The notes under the pieces: model-generated
What the model was told of the DNA's origin: nothing
The model's input: the letters and a program-made list of their open reading frames with translations, nothing else
Database searches by the model: none
Part shown: piece by piece, positions 1 through 11,460 of the stretch
Position numbering within the stretch: position 1 is the stretch's first letter
Layout: each line of letters starts with the position of its first letter
Origin: Xanthoparmelia taractica
Lineage: Eukaryota > Ascomycota > Lecanoromycetes > Lecanorales > Parmeliaceae
Direction of reading: 5' to 3'
Length of the DNA: 59,243 bases
Assembly (NCBI GenBank): GCA_033085395.1
Contig: JANQBS010000241.1
Span: forward strand, 1-59,243
Made by a program: the position numbers and the translations under genes

Positions 1-3000
1 TATATATAATTATATTAGACTTTAAGAATTAAAGATATTACTTATAAAATAATAAGTATTTTATTCGTATAATCTTAGATTATAATAATTTATATTATTT
101 TATAATAATAAAAGAGCTTAATGCGAAGCAAATTCGCTAGACTAAGAAGTTAATTATATTTAACTTTATAATTAAATATCGTAAAAGAAAACTTAATTCT
201 ATAGATATATTATTAAGAAGATCTAATATTATTAAATCGAATAATAGCGAGAATAATAATAATAATTTCCTCTCTATCTTACGAAATAAGCTTCGTAATT
301 AAGAATATTAATCTAGTTTATAGAAACGTAATAACGTATCTATTATAATTAAACTTATAGCATTAATAAAGCAACTAAACGATATTATCGTTATAGATAC
401 TTAAGTTATAAACTTAAATAAGAGAGTGCTCGATAGATAGACACGTATTTTAGATATTACGATATCGTCTTAATTTTTAATTTATTAGATTTTAAAGTCG
501 AAGAGATTCTATTTAGAATTACGAGAATTAATAATAATATAATTACTTAAATTATAACGTAAGAACGCTTTCGTTATTAATAATAAGTAGCGTTAAAAAT
601 ACGCTATTAAGTAAAATAAGCTTTCGAAATAAAGAATCGATAAGAATAAACTATTACGTCGTAATCTCGTAGTTTATATTTCTAATGATTCTATTACGAA
701 GAAAGAGATTCTTAATATAAATTATAATAATCTTAGTACTAAGTATTTCTCGCGTAAACGTATTAAAGAGAATATTAAATTTAAATATTATTAATTAGAT
801 ATAATAATTGAAATAGTAGACTATATTCGTATTTATTTCGATTGTTAGCGAATACGAATTTATTATTATAAATCTTATAACGAGCTAATATTAATTTTAT
901 TAGACGGCGTAAATTTATTTTATATTCTAACGATAAACTTTATTATAGATCTATTATTTACGAGAAATCTTTATATTAATAAGACTTACGATATTATCTT
1001 AATTTTAATAAATAAACTTACGAAGCACGTAATATATATAGCGATTATAAAAGATCTAAAAGTAGATAAATTTACTAATATAATGTGATGGGAGTTTATA
1101 TTAATACGTGATATAATACGTAACTTAATCTTAGATCGAGACTTATTATTTATAAGTAAGTTTTAAATAACGCTATATTAATACTTAAATGCGAAGCGTA
1201 GACTTAATATTACGTTTTATTCTTAAATAGATAATTAGATTAAGAGATAAAATTAAGTTCTTAAATATTATTTACGAGTATATTATAATTATAAGTAAAA
1301 TAATTAACTCGAAATATTATTAATAACTACGTTCGTATATAATAATAGTATTTATATAAATATAAATAAAATCTCGTAAAAACTATTAATAGAATATATA
1401 GTAGATTTAGAAAATACTTTTAAGAATAGAATCTTAAGAGGAAATATATCGCTTATTATAGAGCGAGTAGAATAGTTACAAGATATTAAATCGTATCTAA
1501 AAGAATTATAAGAGCGAGTTACGAGTTAGTAAGTAAAGTATTATAATAATAATTATAAGATTATTATTTTTTAAGAGAAAGATAAAGTGCTATTACGAAG
1601 CTTAAATATATATATCTCGCGATTAAAGAAGAAACTTAATTATAGATAGCTTAAATTTTTCGAAGTGCTTAAGAAAATAGATATATAGACTTATAAGCTA
1701 AATCTTTTTATTAGATATAAGAGAATTTATTCTATATTTTATATATCGCTATTAGAGTTATAATATTCGCGAGATAATAATTTAAAATTATAAATAATTT
1801 TAATTAATAAAGAAGAGAAGTAAGAGATTAAAAGAATATTAAATAAAAGAGTTCTTAAAAGCGAAACTAAGTATCTTATTAATTAAAAAGATTTCTTATT
1901 TTATAAAGCTTTATAAAAATTAATAAAGTATTTTAAAAATATTAAGAATATAATTAAGAACTTCGAGTGAATAAAGAAATTATATAAGTTAGTACCTAAG
2001 ATAAAGTAGAAAACGTAATCGTTATAGAAAGTTAAGAAGCGAGAAAAATTACGAAAGAAAAGATAGCAGTAGTAGAGAACTCGTAGATAATTTATTTTCA
2101 TTTATAGATTAGATATATATAGCTATTCTTAACTCGAAGACTTATATATATATAATTATCTAACGCGTCGAAGCGCTTTATATAACGAAAAAAATAATAA
2201 TTATAAGAATCGCACTTAAACTTAATTATAATATTATTTAATATTAATTAAAACGTTCTTTTAAGATAAGAAGTAAATATTTTTATTAAAAATAATTATT
2301 AATAGACGAAAGAGAATAGCGATAACGTTATAAGCGCGTAAGACGTCTATTTCTATTAGCTAAATTCTTAAATCTATAAATTAAGATTATTTTATTCTTT
2401 CATATAGCGAGATAAAAATAAATAAATAAAAAGATAATTATAGTTTTAAATATCGTAGCTTAATAATAAGAGAAGAGAAAATCTAACACGTAAGCGTACT
2501 CGTCGCGAAAGTAGCGATTATACTTACGCTAGCGAGAGTTAGTAGAAGACGTAAAATATATCGCAGTCTAATCGCGCGTAAGAGCGCGAATATAACGAAG
2601 ATAAATAACTTCGTATACGTTAGCGAGACTTTTTAGTAAAATATTACTTTTTTCTTATAATTAATATATATCTAATAAGAGAACGAGAACGAATATAGCT
2701 ATTTTTCTCGTTAGCTAAGTATCTCTTTAGAATAATTTTAAATACTTATAAATAGAAGTAGAAGCGAGAGTCGAAGTGAAAGTAGAAGCGAAAGTAGAAA
2801 TAGAAGCGAAAATAAAAATAGAAATAGAAATAAAGGCGAGAGCAGAGACGACGATAGAGATAGCTATATCTTATATTAGTTAGAAATCTCGTATCGCTAT
2901 ATATTATCTTATTAGACGATCTAATAAAGCGCTTATTAAGATTACAATAACGAGTAGTTAAGAAGACGAATACTATTAATATTATTAATATACTTCTTAT

Positions 3001-3931
3001 AAAGTTCGCTCTTTTTCGTAATTAATTACGTATATTTAATAAGCTCTTACGCATAGCTAGAAAGTATCGTGAAGAGCTTTTCAAGTAAAGTAAAGTATTC
3101 TTTAAAATACTTATTACGAATAAAGTTAATTTAGTTAAGCGACTTTCAACCTCACTTAACTATTATCTTAATTAATATATACGCCTCGCTATTACGATAA
3201 TATATAGCTTATCGTCGTAATATTACGTTAGAAATAGTAAAAGACTAAATAATAGATAATAAGAAAAGTCTAGCACTTACTATTAATATTATTATTAATA
3301 TTGTTATTATTATTAGAAAAGAAAGCAAGTAAGGTTTTTATATCTTATTAGCGTAATTTTCGCGCTATTACAATAATAAGATAATAGTAATAATAGTATA
3401 TTACAATAAGACGATATCGATAATAGTATATCGTAATAGCGATAATAGCATATTATAATAAAATAATAGCGAGCACGTATTCTATTAATTAAGACAACGA
3501 TATTCGTAGTCGCGCTATTGCGATTTTAGTAGATATATATATTAAAATAATTAAGATAAATTAGACGTAAGCAATCTAAAGTTAGTAGCGTAGCACGCTT
3601 GTAAGTACTTAATTGTAATACGTAGTTAAGATAAGATTTAAGAATTAAATCTTCTAAGAAGAAAAGTAGTTATAAGAGTAAAAGCACTTAACGTAGATTA
3701 ATAAAAATCGCTTAACTCGCTTATTAGACTATAAGTTACGTAGCAAGGGCGAGTGTTTAATATGCTTAGCGAAAGTCTCAAATATTCGCGAATCCCCTTT
3801 TCCTTTATTTCTTTCTTAGCTATTAATTCACTTAGTAATTTAGACGATTATTCTAATATCTACATTTCTCAACCTCGCTAATTACCTAGCTGCTACGCAG
3901 CTCCATTGAAAAGAGACATTACTACCTTACA
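1..3931 (+). mobile_element. RIP-decayed Ty3/Gypsy chromovirus remnant (3' part: integrase, chromodomain, 3' LTR)
   Basis: No intact ORF survives, but plus-strand conceptual translation with many stops still follows a Ty3/Gypsy pol order. At about 690-860 there is the integrase zinc-binding region, including an FDC segment. At about 880-1,170 comes the integrase core, with readable phrases such as INKLTKHVIYIAIIKDLK and LILDRDLLFISKF. At about 1,806-1,911 a stretch reads EIKRILNKRVLK...TKYLIN*KDF, the layout of a chromodomain with its Trp turned into a stop. That makes it a chromovirus. The sequence is extremely AT-rich, nearly lacks CA and TG, and retains CG, so stops (TAA/TAG in place of Trp or Gln) fit RIP. 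The 5' half of the element lies outside the window. A purine-rich GA repeat at about 2,755-2,865 is also present between pol and the LTR. Confidence 0.75.
3671..3931 (+). repeat. LTR of 261 bp (probable 3' LTR of the chromovirus)
   Basis: This segment matches 57,409-57,669 along its whole length in the same orientation and with the same 261-bp length. Differences are almost all C/T or G/A. The better-preserved copy begins TGTAAG and ends CTTACA, the TG...CA inverted ends of an LTR. A purine-rich tract lies immediately upstream (about 3,652-3,667), as expected for a polypurine tract preceding a 3' LTR. Confidence 0.65.
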
Positions 3932-5340
3932 ATTACGAACGCTTTCATTAGAAAATTCGAGAGTAATTATTAATATTATCGACGCTTCTTTAATATTAAC
4001 GAGAGCGTAGAGACTCTTAAAATTATCTTAAGAAAATAAAAAATAACGATCTAAAGTAAAATAATAATTTTATTATATAAAAAGTAAGATACGAAATATA
4101 TAATATTCTAGCATAGATAAAAAATTACTTTTCGACACGTATTCGCATAACTTATATTTATTGTAATAGTAATAAAAGAATATAGTATATAACAATAAAT
4201 AAATATATTAATCTACTATCTTCTACTAATAAAGCTATTATTTAAAGTAAAATTATCTAATTTCTAATATTACGACTTATTAAATATTAATATTTATTAA
4301 GCTTAAAGACTCGCTTCTATATTATTCTTTTCGTTATTTAATAACACGATATATTACTATTAATCTTCGCTAAACCCTTACACGTCTTATTTTATATATT
4401 AATTTTATTTTAAATCTTATCTAAAAGATTATTCTTTATATATAAACTTACTTTTTAATTAACTCTTCAAAATTCTTTAATATTTATCGCAGCACTCTCG
4501 ATTAATTTATACTTAATTCTTTAATCATTAATTCTCTCTTCATCTTCACTTTTTTCTAAAAATAAATAACTTCTTTATTCTTATTATTATTATCTCTCTT
4601 AAGTATTAAACAAATTAAATTATTAATTTATACTATTATTAAGCTTTTAGCGTCACTTAATATTATTATAAATTCTTTATCTAACTCTATATTCGCTCTT
4701 CGAATTAGCGAGAGATATACTTTAAATCTAACTATAAATAATTTAAATACGTTCGACGTTTTTAAGTAAGATATATTAGAAAATAAAAACCTAAAGCTAT
4801 TATCTTCCTCGTATTTAATTAATAATATTCTATTTAATTAATATTAAAAGATTACGATTATTATATTCGTAGTTAAAATATAAAATATCTCTCTATCTTA
4901 TATATCTATTAAACTCGACGCTATTAAAGCTTTATTCGAAGCTCGATATAATTATATTAATATTATAATCGATATAATTAATAAGAATACTACGAAGATT
5001 TATAATCGCATATAAGATTCCTTCGCTTCAATTTAACGAGAAAAAAAATAATCTTCTACAAATTAATAAGTCTATTCTTAATACTATAAAGCATAATCTT
5101 CGAGAAAATAATTTAATCGTCTTCTATATAGCGATAATCTAATCTATTAATCGAATTATCTTATAAGAAAGAACGAGTTACTTCTTATAATAGCAAATAA
5201 ATTATTTTACGAAATTAATAAGATCCTTTATTCTCCCCTCGAAGCTCAAACTCTTAACATATCTATCTACTCTACTATCTTCGCATCTTAAAAGATAACT
5301 TTACTAATCATTAATTTTCAAATAGAGACTTTCACCGAAC
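3932..5340. other. AT-rich RIPped sequence, no gene
   Basis: This continues the AT block past the LTR. It is CpA/TpG-poor and TpA-rich with scattered CpG, and no translation I could read resembles a known domain. It is probably another decayed repeat. Base composition switches abruptly to GC-balanced at about 5,340-5,380, marking an isochore-like boundary. Confidence 0.6.
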
Positions 5341-6440
5341 AATATTTTATATCAAAAGCTACGCTGAGAATAACATACCATTGCAGCCGCGGATTCCGAG
5401 CGCCACGTATATAGTACTGCTTTGAGCGATCACGGCCGTGGCAGCTTCGCACGCTCTAGTATCTCTAGGCCTAGGCCTAGGTCTATCCCTAGGTAATAAA
5501 GCGTAGGAATAAGTGGCCTAAAGGCGACCTATGTTCGATTTTTTACATTCAATCTTTGTCACTTCTGAGGGAAGGTTCTGACAGGCAGGAGAAAGTGGTG
5601 AGTTTGGGTGCAGTAGGGGACTGCATATTACTGAGAACCATTCATTTCATTATGGTAATGTTTGTAACGACTTATTGTATCTCTGATTATTATATTTGCA
5701 TTGTCACCCTTTCCTTTTCCTCCTAAGTGAGTCGCGCTAAATGTAGCCCATCAACTGCAGATTCGCCTATGGTTTTTATTGTTGTACCAGTGGCTGCTCC
5801 TGACTTTGCTAGGCTCAATTTTAACGTCACCAAGCCTCATCCCGGCCTAAGGACCCAAGATCGTTCAAGCTGTTCGGAAAAGGAAGGGTTGCACGTGGTT
5901 ACGCTCATGAAGTACATTGAGATTCTGTTTTCTGTTATTGGACGCTTACTAGAACACAACAACATGATCCAGCAGGGCTGTTCAAAATTGCCAATGGTCA
6001 AATAGACAATGCCTTTACGTAATTTTGCTCTGGTTGAGTCTTAACGTCGCAATGCCGGAAGGATGTAAGCGAGGACCGAATTTCTCCGCCTGTGCTCAGC
6101 TGATGCCTGGGTAACACCCTTTCTGGGGTGAAACGAAGCCCACACGGCACAGCTGCATAGTCTGCCATCTAGGCCTTGATAAAATTCGTTCAATTCGTAT
6201 AGGGTGCCCGAAACCCCGAGTATGAGGTAGGCGTATGGAATTCGTAAAGCCCGAATGGGTTGCGGAGCAACCAAAGGCTAAATTATGCATAATATAAAGC
6301 TAAAACTGCAAAGTGGATTATGAACTCAAGAAGTGTGTGCAACCCTCTAGGCAACTAGATCCTGGAGGTAGGTTAGCATTGCGTTAGCGAACACCACTCC
6401 ATGGTCTGCTCCGTACCAGACTAGGCACCCTAAGTTCCGG
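5341..6440. other. Intergenic, no convincing gene
   Basis: Ordinary composition. It contains a run of overlapping CCTAGG motifs at about 5,466-5,494. Short ORFs such as one at 5,727-6,005 (92 codons) show no recognisable domain and no splice support, so I do not call them genes. Confidence 0.5.
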
Positions 6441-6449
6441 ATATATAAA
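6441..6449 (+). promoter_or_regulatory. TATA box upstream of the DAO-family gene
   Basis: ATATATAAAG lies about 120 bp upstream of the start codon at 6,569. It is a good TATA match at a plausible distance for a fungal promoter with a leader of about 90 nt. Confidence 0.5.
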
Positions 6450-6568
6450 GGCTCTATCGGCCATTCGTGTCTGAAAAGCATGATTCTTCCAAGTGAGAAC
6501 TCCGGCTACGCATTTCCCACCTCAGAGGCCCCATACACGCATCTCATAGCAACATTCCTTTAATACTG

Positions 6569-7849
6569 ATGTCCGGAAGTGCGAACGAAGGGCTTCTGTT
6601 CTGGAGAGACCTTACCCCCTTTCCCACACCTCTTCACACGCCCGTTTCATCTTCGCCAGGGATTCTGATCATTGGGGGAGGCGTCACTGGTCTGGTGACC
6701 GCTTGGGTTCTCCTGGATAAAGGCTATAATGTCACTATAGTATCCAAAGAATGGGCTTCTTATGGCACCGCCCAACGTCTGACATCTCAGATTGGGGGGG
6801 CTCTTTGGGAGTTTCCTCCGGCAGTTTGCGGGCAGCATACCGACGCAATATCTTTACAATACTCGAAAAGGTGGTGCATGGTTGCCTATCATGTGTGGGA
6901 TGCTATAGCTGCTTCGGAAAGCGTGGCCGCACGCTCTGGTGTTCGTATGAAAGGAGCCGACTTCTTCTTCCCAAATCTGATAGAAGAGGACACGGAGCAA
7001 ATGTCCAAAATGCTAGAGGTTATGGCGAGTGGCGTTCGGGGTTTCCGACGCGATTCCAGAATTATTCAAGAACGCGGCATTGATGAAGCGTATGGAGCTG
7101 TCGACGCATATGAGCATTTAGCGCCTATCATCGATACGGACCAAGCAATGGAGTGGCTGATGAGCCTGGTCGAGCAGAAAGGAGCAAAACTCATCACTAG
7201 GACTATTAAAGGAGACTTGTTCCACCAGGAGACCAGTCTGCGAAGAGAATACAACGTCGATATCATCATCAACGCAACCGGCCTCGCCGGAACAGAGACC
7301 GCAGGCGATGCCTCCTGCTACCCTATACGTGGTTCTCTTATCAGAGTCATCAACGATGGTTCCGACTTTCCTAAGCTGGATCATGCCCTGGTCATCACCG
7401 CCGACACCGTTCACGATTCCAACGAAATCGTGTTCATCGTACCTAGGAATGAAAATATCCTCTTAATCGGAGGTGTCGCCGAACCCAATGAGCACCGCTT
7501 GTCTCTTACCTTAGACTCACCCATCATTCAACGTATGAGAGCCCGCTGCGAAGCTTTCCTTCCAGGACTCAAGGACGCACGCCTCGACCCTGCGTATCCG
7601 CTAGCCCAAGGCCTCCGACCATTCCGACAGCACAACGTGCGCGTGGAACGCGAGCTGAGATCCCAGGAGGCTGGGGCTGCAGGAGAGGCATTTGCGAGAC
7701 CCAGTCGCATCATCCATTCATACGGGCAGGGAGGAGCCGGGTGGTCGCTGTCTTTCGGATGCGCAGGAGATGTGGCCGCTTTGGTGGAAGAAGCTTTGCT
7801 CAATTTGCCGCCCAGAGCCATGGCCATAGAGACGAGCTGTGTAAAGTAA
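6569..7849 (+). CDS. FAD-dependent oxidoreductase, D-amino-acid oxidase family
   Basis: This is a single-exon gene of 426 aa. An N-terminal Rossmann fold carries the dinucleotide motif IIGGGVTGL (about residues 34-42), after a roughly 30-residue extension. Near the C-terminus are GLRPFR...VRVE, which in the family holds the substrate-carboxylate-binding Arg, and IIHSYGQGGAGWSLSFGCA (from about residue 381), which matches the D-amino-acid oxidase signature. By family such enzymes oxidise a D-amino acid or related amine to the imino acid with FAD, releasing hydrogen peroxide. At 426 aa it is longer than usual (about 340-370). It ends in SCVK and lacks the SKL-type peroxisomal tag common in this family, so cytosolic location or a different substrate is possible. 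A TATA box lies upstream. Exact substrate unknown; D-aspartate oxidase or a secondary-metabolite oxidase are alternatives. Confidence 0.88.
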   Translation: MSGSANEGLLFWRDLTPFPTPLHTPVSSSPGILIIGGGVTGLVTAWVLLDKGYNVTIVSKEWASYGTAQRLTSQIGGALWEFPPAVCGQHTDAISLQYSKRWCMVAYHVWDAIAASESVAARSGVRMKGADFFFPNLIEEDTEQMSKMLEVMASGVRGFRRDSRIIQERGIDEAYGAVDAYEHLAPIIDTDQAMEWLMSLVEQKGAKLITRTIKGDLFHQETSLRREYNVDIIINATGLAGTETAGDASCYPIRGSLIRVINDGSDFPKLDHALVITADTVHDSNEIVFIVPRNENILLIGGVAEPNEHRLSLTLDSPIIQRMRARCEAFLPGLKDARLDPAYPLAQGLRPFRQHNVRVERELRSQEAGAAGEAFARPSRIIHSYGQGGAGWSLSFGCAGDVAALVEEALLNLPPRAMAIETSCVK

Positions 7850-9557
7850 CCTGCTGATATGAAGCTTTGCTCCGGCTACGAACCTCGGCGGCTCTACTCT
7901 TCCGCAGGATCATAATGTCGAAAGCCCGTTTGTGAGAGATCAAGATGAGTCTAGTTACTTACAAAGTAAGAGGATTTAATTTTGCCCAGAAAGAATTCAG
8001 CTTGCTAGTAGAACCAGCTTAGGTGTTAAGGATAATTTATTAATGTGGAATAGATAATAAGTGTGGTGGATGAATTGTTGATCTACATATCTAGATCGTT
8101 ATGGGTCAGTAAAAGCGAGTGCCTAGGCTAGTCATGACCAGTTATACGCCCATATGATCACTTGTTCCATAACACTAGGAAAGACATTTCGTTTATTAAT
8201 CAGCCCTATTAAATAATCATACTTGAGGACTGTGAATTATTGGAAGCACAATCGACAGAGCTCTTAACATCCACTAGCTAGCAAAGACCGTTTGAATGGC
8301 AGAGTAAGAGATATATATTAGTTTTCAGTCTCGCTAAAACCACATCGCTCGGTTCATCTGCTTAAACCGGTTCAATCGCAAGCGGACTTTGAGGTTTGTT
8401 TCACGTTACTGACTCAGTCTGGACCGGTAGTTCTTTGTCTATCATTTCGAAGGTCCGCAAATCTCGGCGAAATGAAAGGTAAGGCCCTAGAGGGAGATGT
8501 CTAGCAATTGGGAGGTTTGGGAGGCAGTGACCATGTAACGCTGAGCGTCTGGGTATTCTTCGGGGATTGTCAGCTCCGCCTCGGCTCCTCTCGAGTCTGT
8601 GAACGATTGGTCGAGAGTGTCAAGAAGCATGGAATCAAGAATACGCAAGGTGTCATCTTGATCCATCTCCTGCGGGATGCCGGGCGAGCTGAGCTTGTGG
8701 GATCAGTGCTGACTGCCGAGATGTTCGGGTGTGACATGGCCGGTCAGCACAGCATACGGGAGTACCAGGGAAGCTAATTGACGATCAACTTAAGGCTGAT
8801 ATTCCTTATCGATGATCTGTGTGAACTTGTGTGAATGGATAAATGAAGGAATGAACGTGGAACCGATTTGATTCCCGTGATCCTGTTTTCAAAAGCCCGC
8901 ATCCGCATCCGCATTTGCTTTAAGGTGCTTCTCATAGCAAGGTAAGGTAGGTCGCTAAGGTTACCAAAAGTAGAAGTACTTCTACCTTAGTACCACATAA
9001 ACTGAGGCAGGTGGGACTTGTCGTGCATTAGCGCTCTCGAGATCCCCTTTCAGCCGGCGTCTGCTTGGTATGCATCATGTACGCCTTGTCTCATGGCCCA
9101 GTTGGTCCCACGTCTCCGATTGGTAGGATATTCTACGCTTCCGAAAAGAAGGTGTTTTGCGACAGACTAATCGGGATACCTTTGCGAGTTTACACCAACC
9201 GCGCCTAATTATTATTTCGATTCCACGAACGCCGGGCCCCTACAATCAGTGGGCCAAGCACGAAACCGCATTCTCGAGGCTCATAGGCAGGAGTCGTAAC
9301 GCGTCGTCTGCACTATCCCTCGTGCTGAGCCTCCTCCGCAACTGGAAAAGCAAGTACGGGCGTTGACTTGCGATCAAATAAGCTCCTGTTGCGGTGACTG
9401 TGCGCCTACCTCAAAATATTGAAGCCCATGAAAGCCGTAGCGGACGATCACGTTAATTTTACGGCTCAGCCCAGCTAGGCTAGCCGCTGAAAACCATCTG
9501 CCATTCTATGGACAGAGACCATTGGGAACCTCTATGGCAGTATGAAGTCAATTCTAA
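7850..9557. other. Intergenic, no gene recognised; one 16-bp palindrome
   Basis: No ORF here has a recognisable domain. At 8,970-8,985 there is a perfect 16-bp palindrome (GTAGAAGTACTTCTAC). It sits within a longer imperfect inverted repeat flanked by CTAAGGT and ACCTTAG. An ORF at 8,508-8,777 has no supporting feature. Confidence 0.45.
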
Positions 9558-9878
9558 AACTAGAGCACTATATATATGGGTCTCACTATAATAGTCGGCT
9601 CTTTATTCGAATTATTCTCGTTTTAAAGCAATCGTATTCCTTTGTCTTACTTACCTACGTCTGTATATATAACTATCTAGATAGACACTCTGGATCTAAG
9701 GTATATCGTATAGATCTGGGGAGTTTTCTAGCGCTAAGGTACGTCCGAGGGTCTATCTAGGCATGCTAATGATCTCGCTGGGGCTACTGGCTGTTAACCC
9801 TAGAGTCGGGACGGCCTAATCATCTATCTACAGTACTGCTTGGTCCCGATGTGTATGCCTTCATGAATGAGAGCACTA
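9558..9878 (+). mobile_element. Truncated A2-B2 terminal block of the YR (Ngaro-like) retroelement
   Basis: This matches the right end of the two 4.6-kb YR elements (46,864-47,171 and 56,873-57,180). It starts inside repeat A at the sequence corresponding to GAGCACTATAT. It then covers the A2-B2 spacer (with the TAGACACTC segment) and a full 158-bp B repeat at 9,721-9,878 ending in CACTA. No reverse transcriptase or recombinase sequence is attached. It keeps CA and TG dinucleotides better than the full copies, so it is less RIPped. It is the counterpart of a solo LTR or a 5'-truncated copy. The 87 bases upstream show no clear match to the missing start of repeat A. Confidence 0.85.
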
Positions 9879-11460
9879 AGAGCCGTCTCTATGGGGATTT
9901 CTATGGTGCGTATAACGATGAGTTTATGAATAAGTGATGGCGGCTTGCTGTGTATACTTAAGGAAACGCGTGCCCGCAAGAATGTTAAGGAGAATAAGAT
10001 AAAATCTATGGTGTTGTTGTAAAACGGTAAATCTGGGAGAGAGCAATCCTACGCGACAGTGGGGGTTGACCGGCTCCACACCTACCTCCTCGAGTTGTGA
10101 GAGGACCTTGATCATAGAGCCATTGATTCCCTGCTTCCATCTCATGTAGCTTCCTAGGTAATATCCATGCATCTGTCAAAATGACTTGGTCCGGTCGTTA
10201 GCATCGGTCAAGCTATCTACGAGACGGCTGTAACGGCTTGACAAGTGGGCTTCCTTGAATTGGATATGCCAGGTAGCTGACCGAGGGCTGACGGATCGAG
10301 AGCGAGTAAATTGAAACATTAGGCCCCGAGCTGAGATGGCGGCATGATTGAACTAACCAAACAGGTCAAAATATAATATGCAATAGAAGCTCTAACTATT
10401 ATCAGAGCAGTCGAATGCGCTTCGACTTCCACACCCAGAGTTATTTGGAGAAGCCGGTTCCGTCTTCTGTATTATTGTTTCGGTACCCAAACGACTCGAA
10501 TCTAATAGTGAAGCAGCCGTATCAAGTGGTTTGCGCCTTTTTGCGGCTGAGAAGTAGGCCGCATTATTTGCCTGCTGACTTTACCGCTCTGTGCGACTCC
10601 GCCGGATGCGGATCATGCAGCCATCAAGCATGACTGAATCCATAAGTTAACAATAAAGTATCAGGTGATAGGGTCAGGGAGTCTAGTGGCCAGAAGGATA
10701 TGGTGTATCCCGCGGGATCTCACCGTGGACGATATGGTATCAGGATATAGTATGGGATTGGCATAGGTGGATACCATACCTTTCAAGGGATATGGGTTTG
10801 ATGCTCGTGGGACAAAAATATGGGATATCCCATGATTAACCAATACCGTGGGATATACTATCTGATTACTCATCCCATGGGATATCCCATTGAAATCCCA
10901 GACCATCCCGCCATTGGCAGGTATTTCAACCCTATATCACATACCGTAGTATTGGACGGCAGAGAAGTCAATATCCCACACCATCCCATACCTTTCCGGC
11001 CGCTAAGGGAGTCCTTCAGCCTCGAGAAAGTAGCATGGCCTATGCGCTTAGGGCTTGTTTTGCACGCCGGGATCTGATTCCCGCGGAAGACCAAACACGG
11101 GAATGCTCCGTGCTGCAACTAGGAACTTTCAGGTGACATTATGACCGACTTCTCATGCGGTTGCATGCGTGAGGGGCAACGCATTCCTTCTACAATCTCA
11201 AATTCATGCGGCAGAAAATGTTGTTTAGACAATAAGCATAAAAAAGCTTTGTCTTGCGTTATAAGTTACATTGATTTTGTAATTTACAATATCGGTAATG
11301 AAAGAAAACTGGGTGCTGGCTGTGAGCCGCTTCACCCAGCGCACAAAACTCAAGTTCACCCAGTCTGGCACTTCCCTTCCTAAAGGAATTCTTTCTCCTC
11401 TCAAAACCAAGTGTCGTCGAACATCAACCTTGACAAGCATGAACCTGAGAACCACATATC
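9879..11460. other. Intergenic; contains a palindromic GGGAT/ATCCC cluster
   Basis: No gene is recognisable. The outstanding feature is the palindrome-rich stretch at 10,690-11,000, listed separately. The 460 bp directly upstream of the adenylation gene would hold its promoter; I see no clear TATA box there. Confidence 0.45.
10690..11000. repeat. Cluster of GGGAT/ATCCC palindromes
   Basis: About fourteen GGGAT or ATCCC motifs fall within roughly 300 bp. They include the perfect palindromes TGGGATATCCCA at 10,821-10,832, ATCCCATGGGAT at 10,872-10,883 and ATGGGATATCCCAT at 10,877-10,890. The motifs face both ways and are irregularly spaced, so this is not a simple tandem repeat. No ORF follows it. 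It could be a decayed hairpin-rich mobile element or a binding-site cluster. Confidence 0.5.

Noticed and set aside
1901..2101. 66-codon reverse-strand ORF in the AT block
   Set aside because: It lies over the decayed chromodomain of the chromovirus and consists of Phe/Tyr/Ile/Leu-rich sequence expected from AT-rich DNA.
8508..8777. 89-codon forward ORF
   Set aside because: No recognisable domain, splice sites or promoter, and no second line of evidence.
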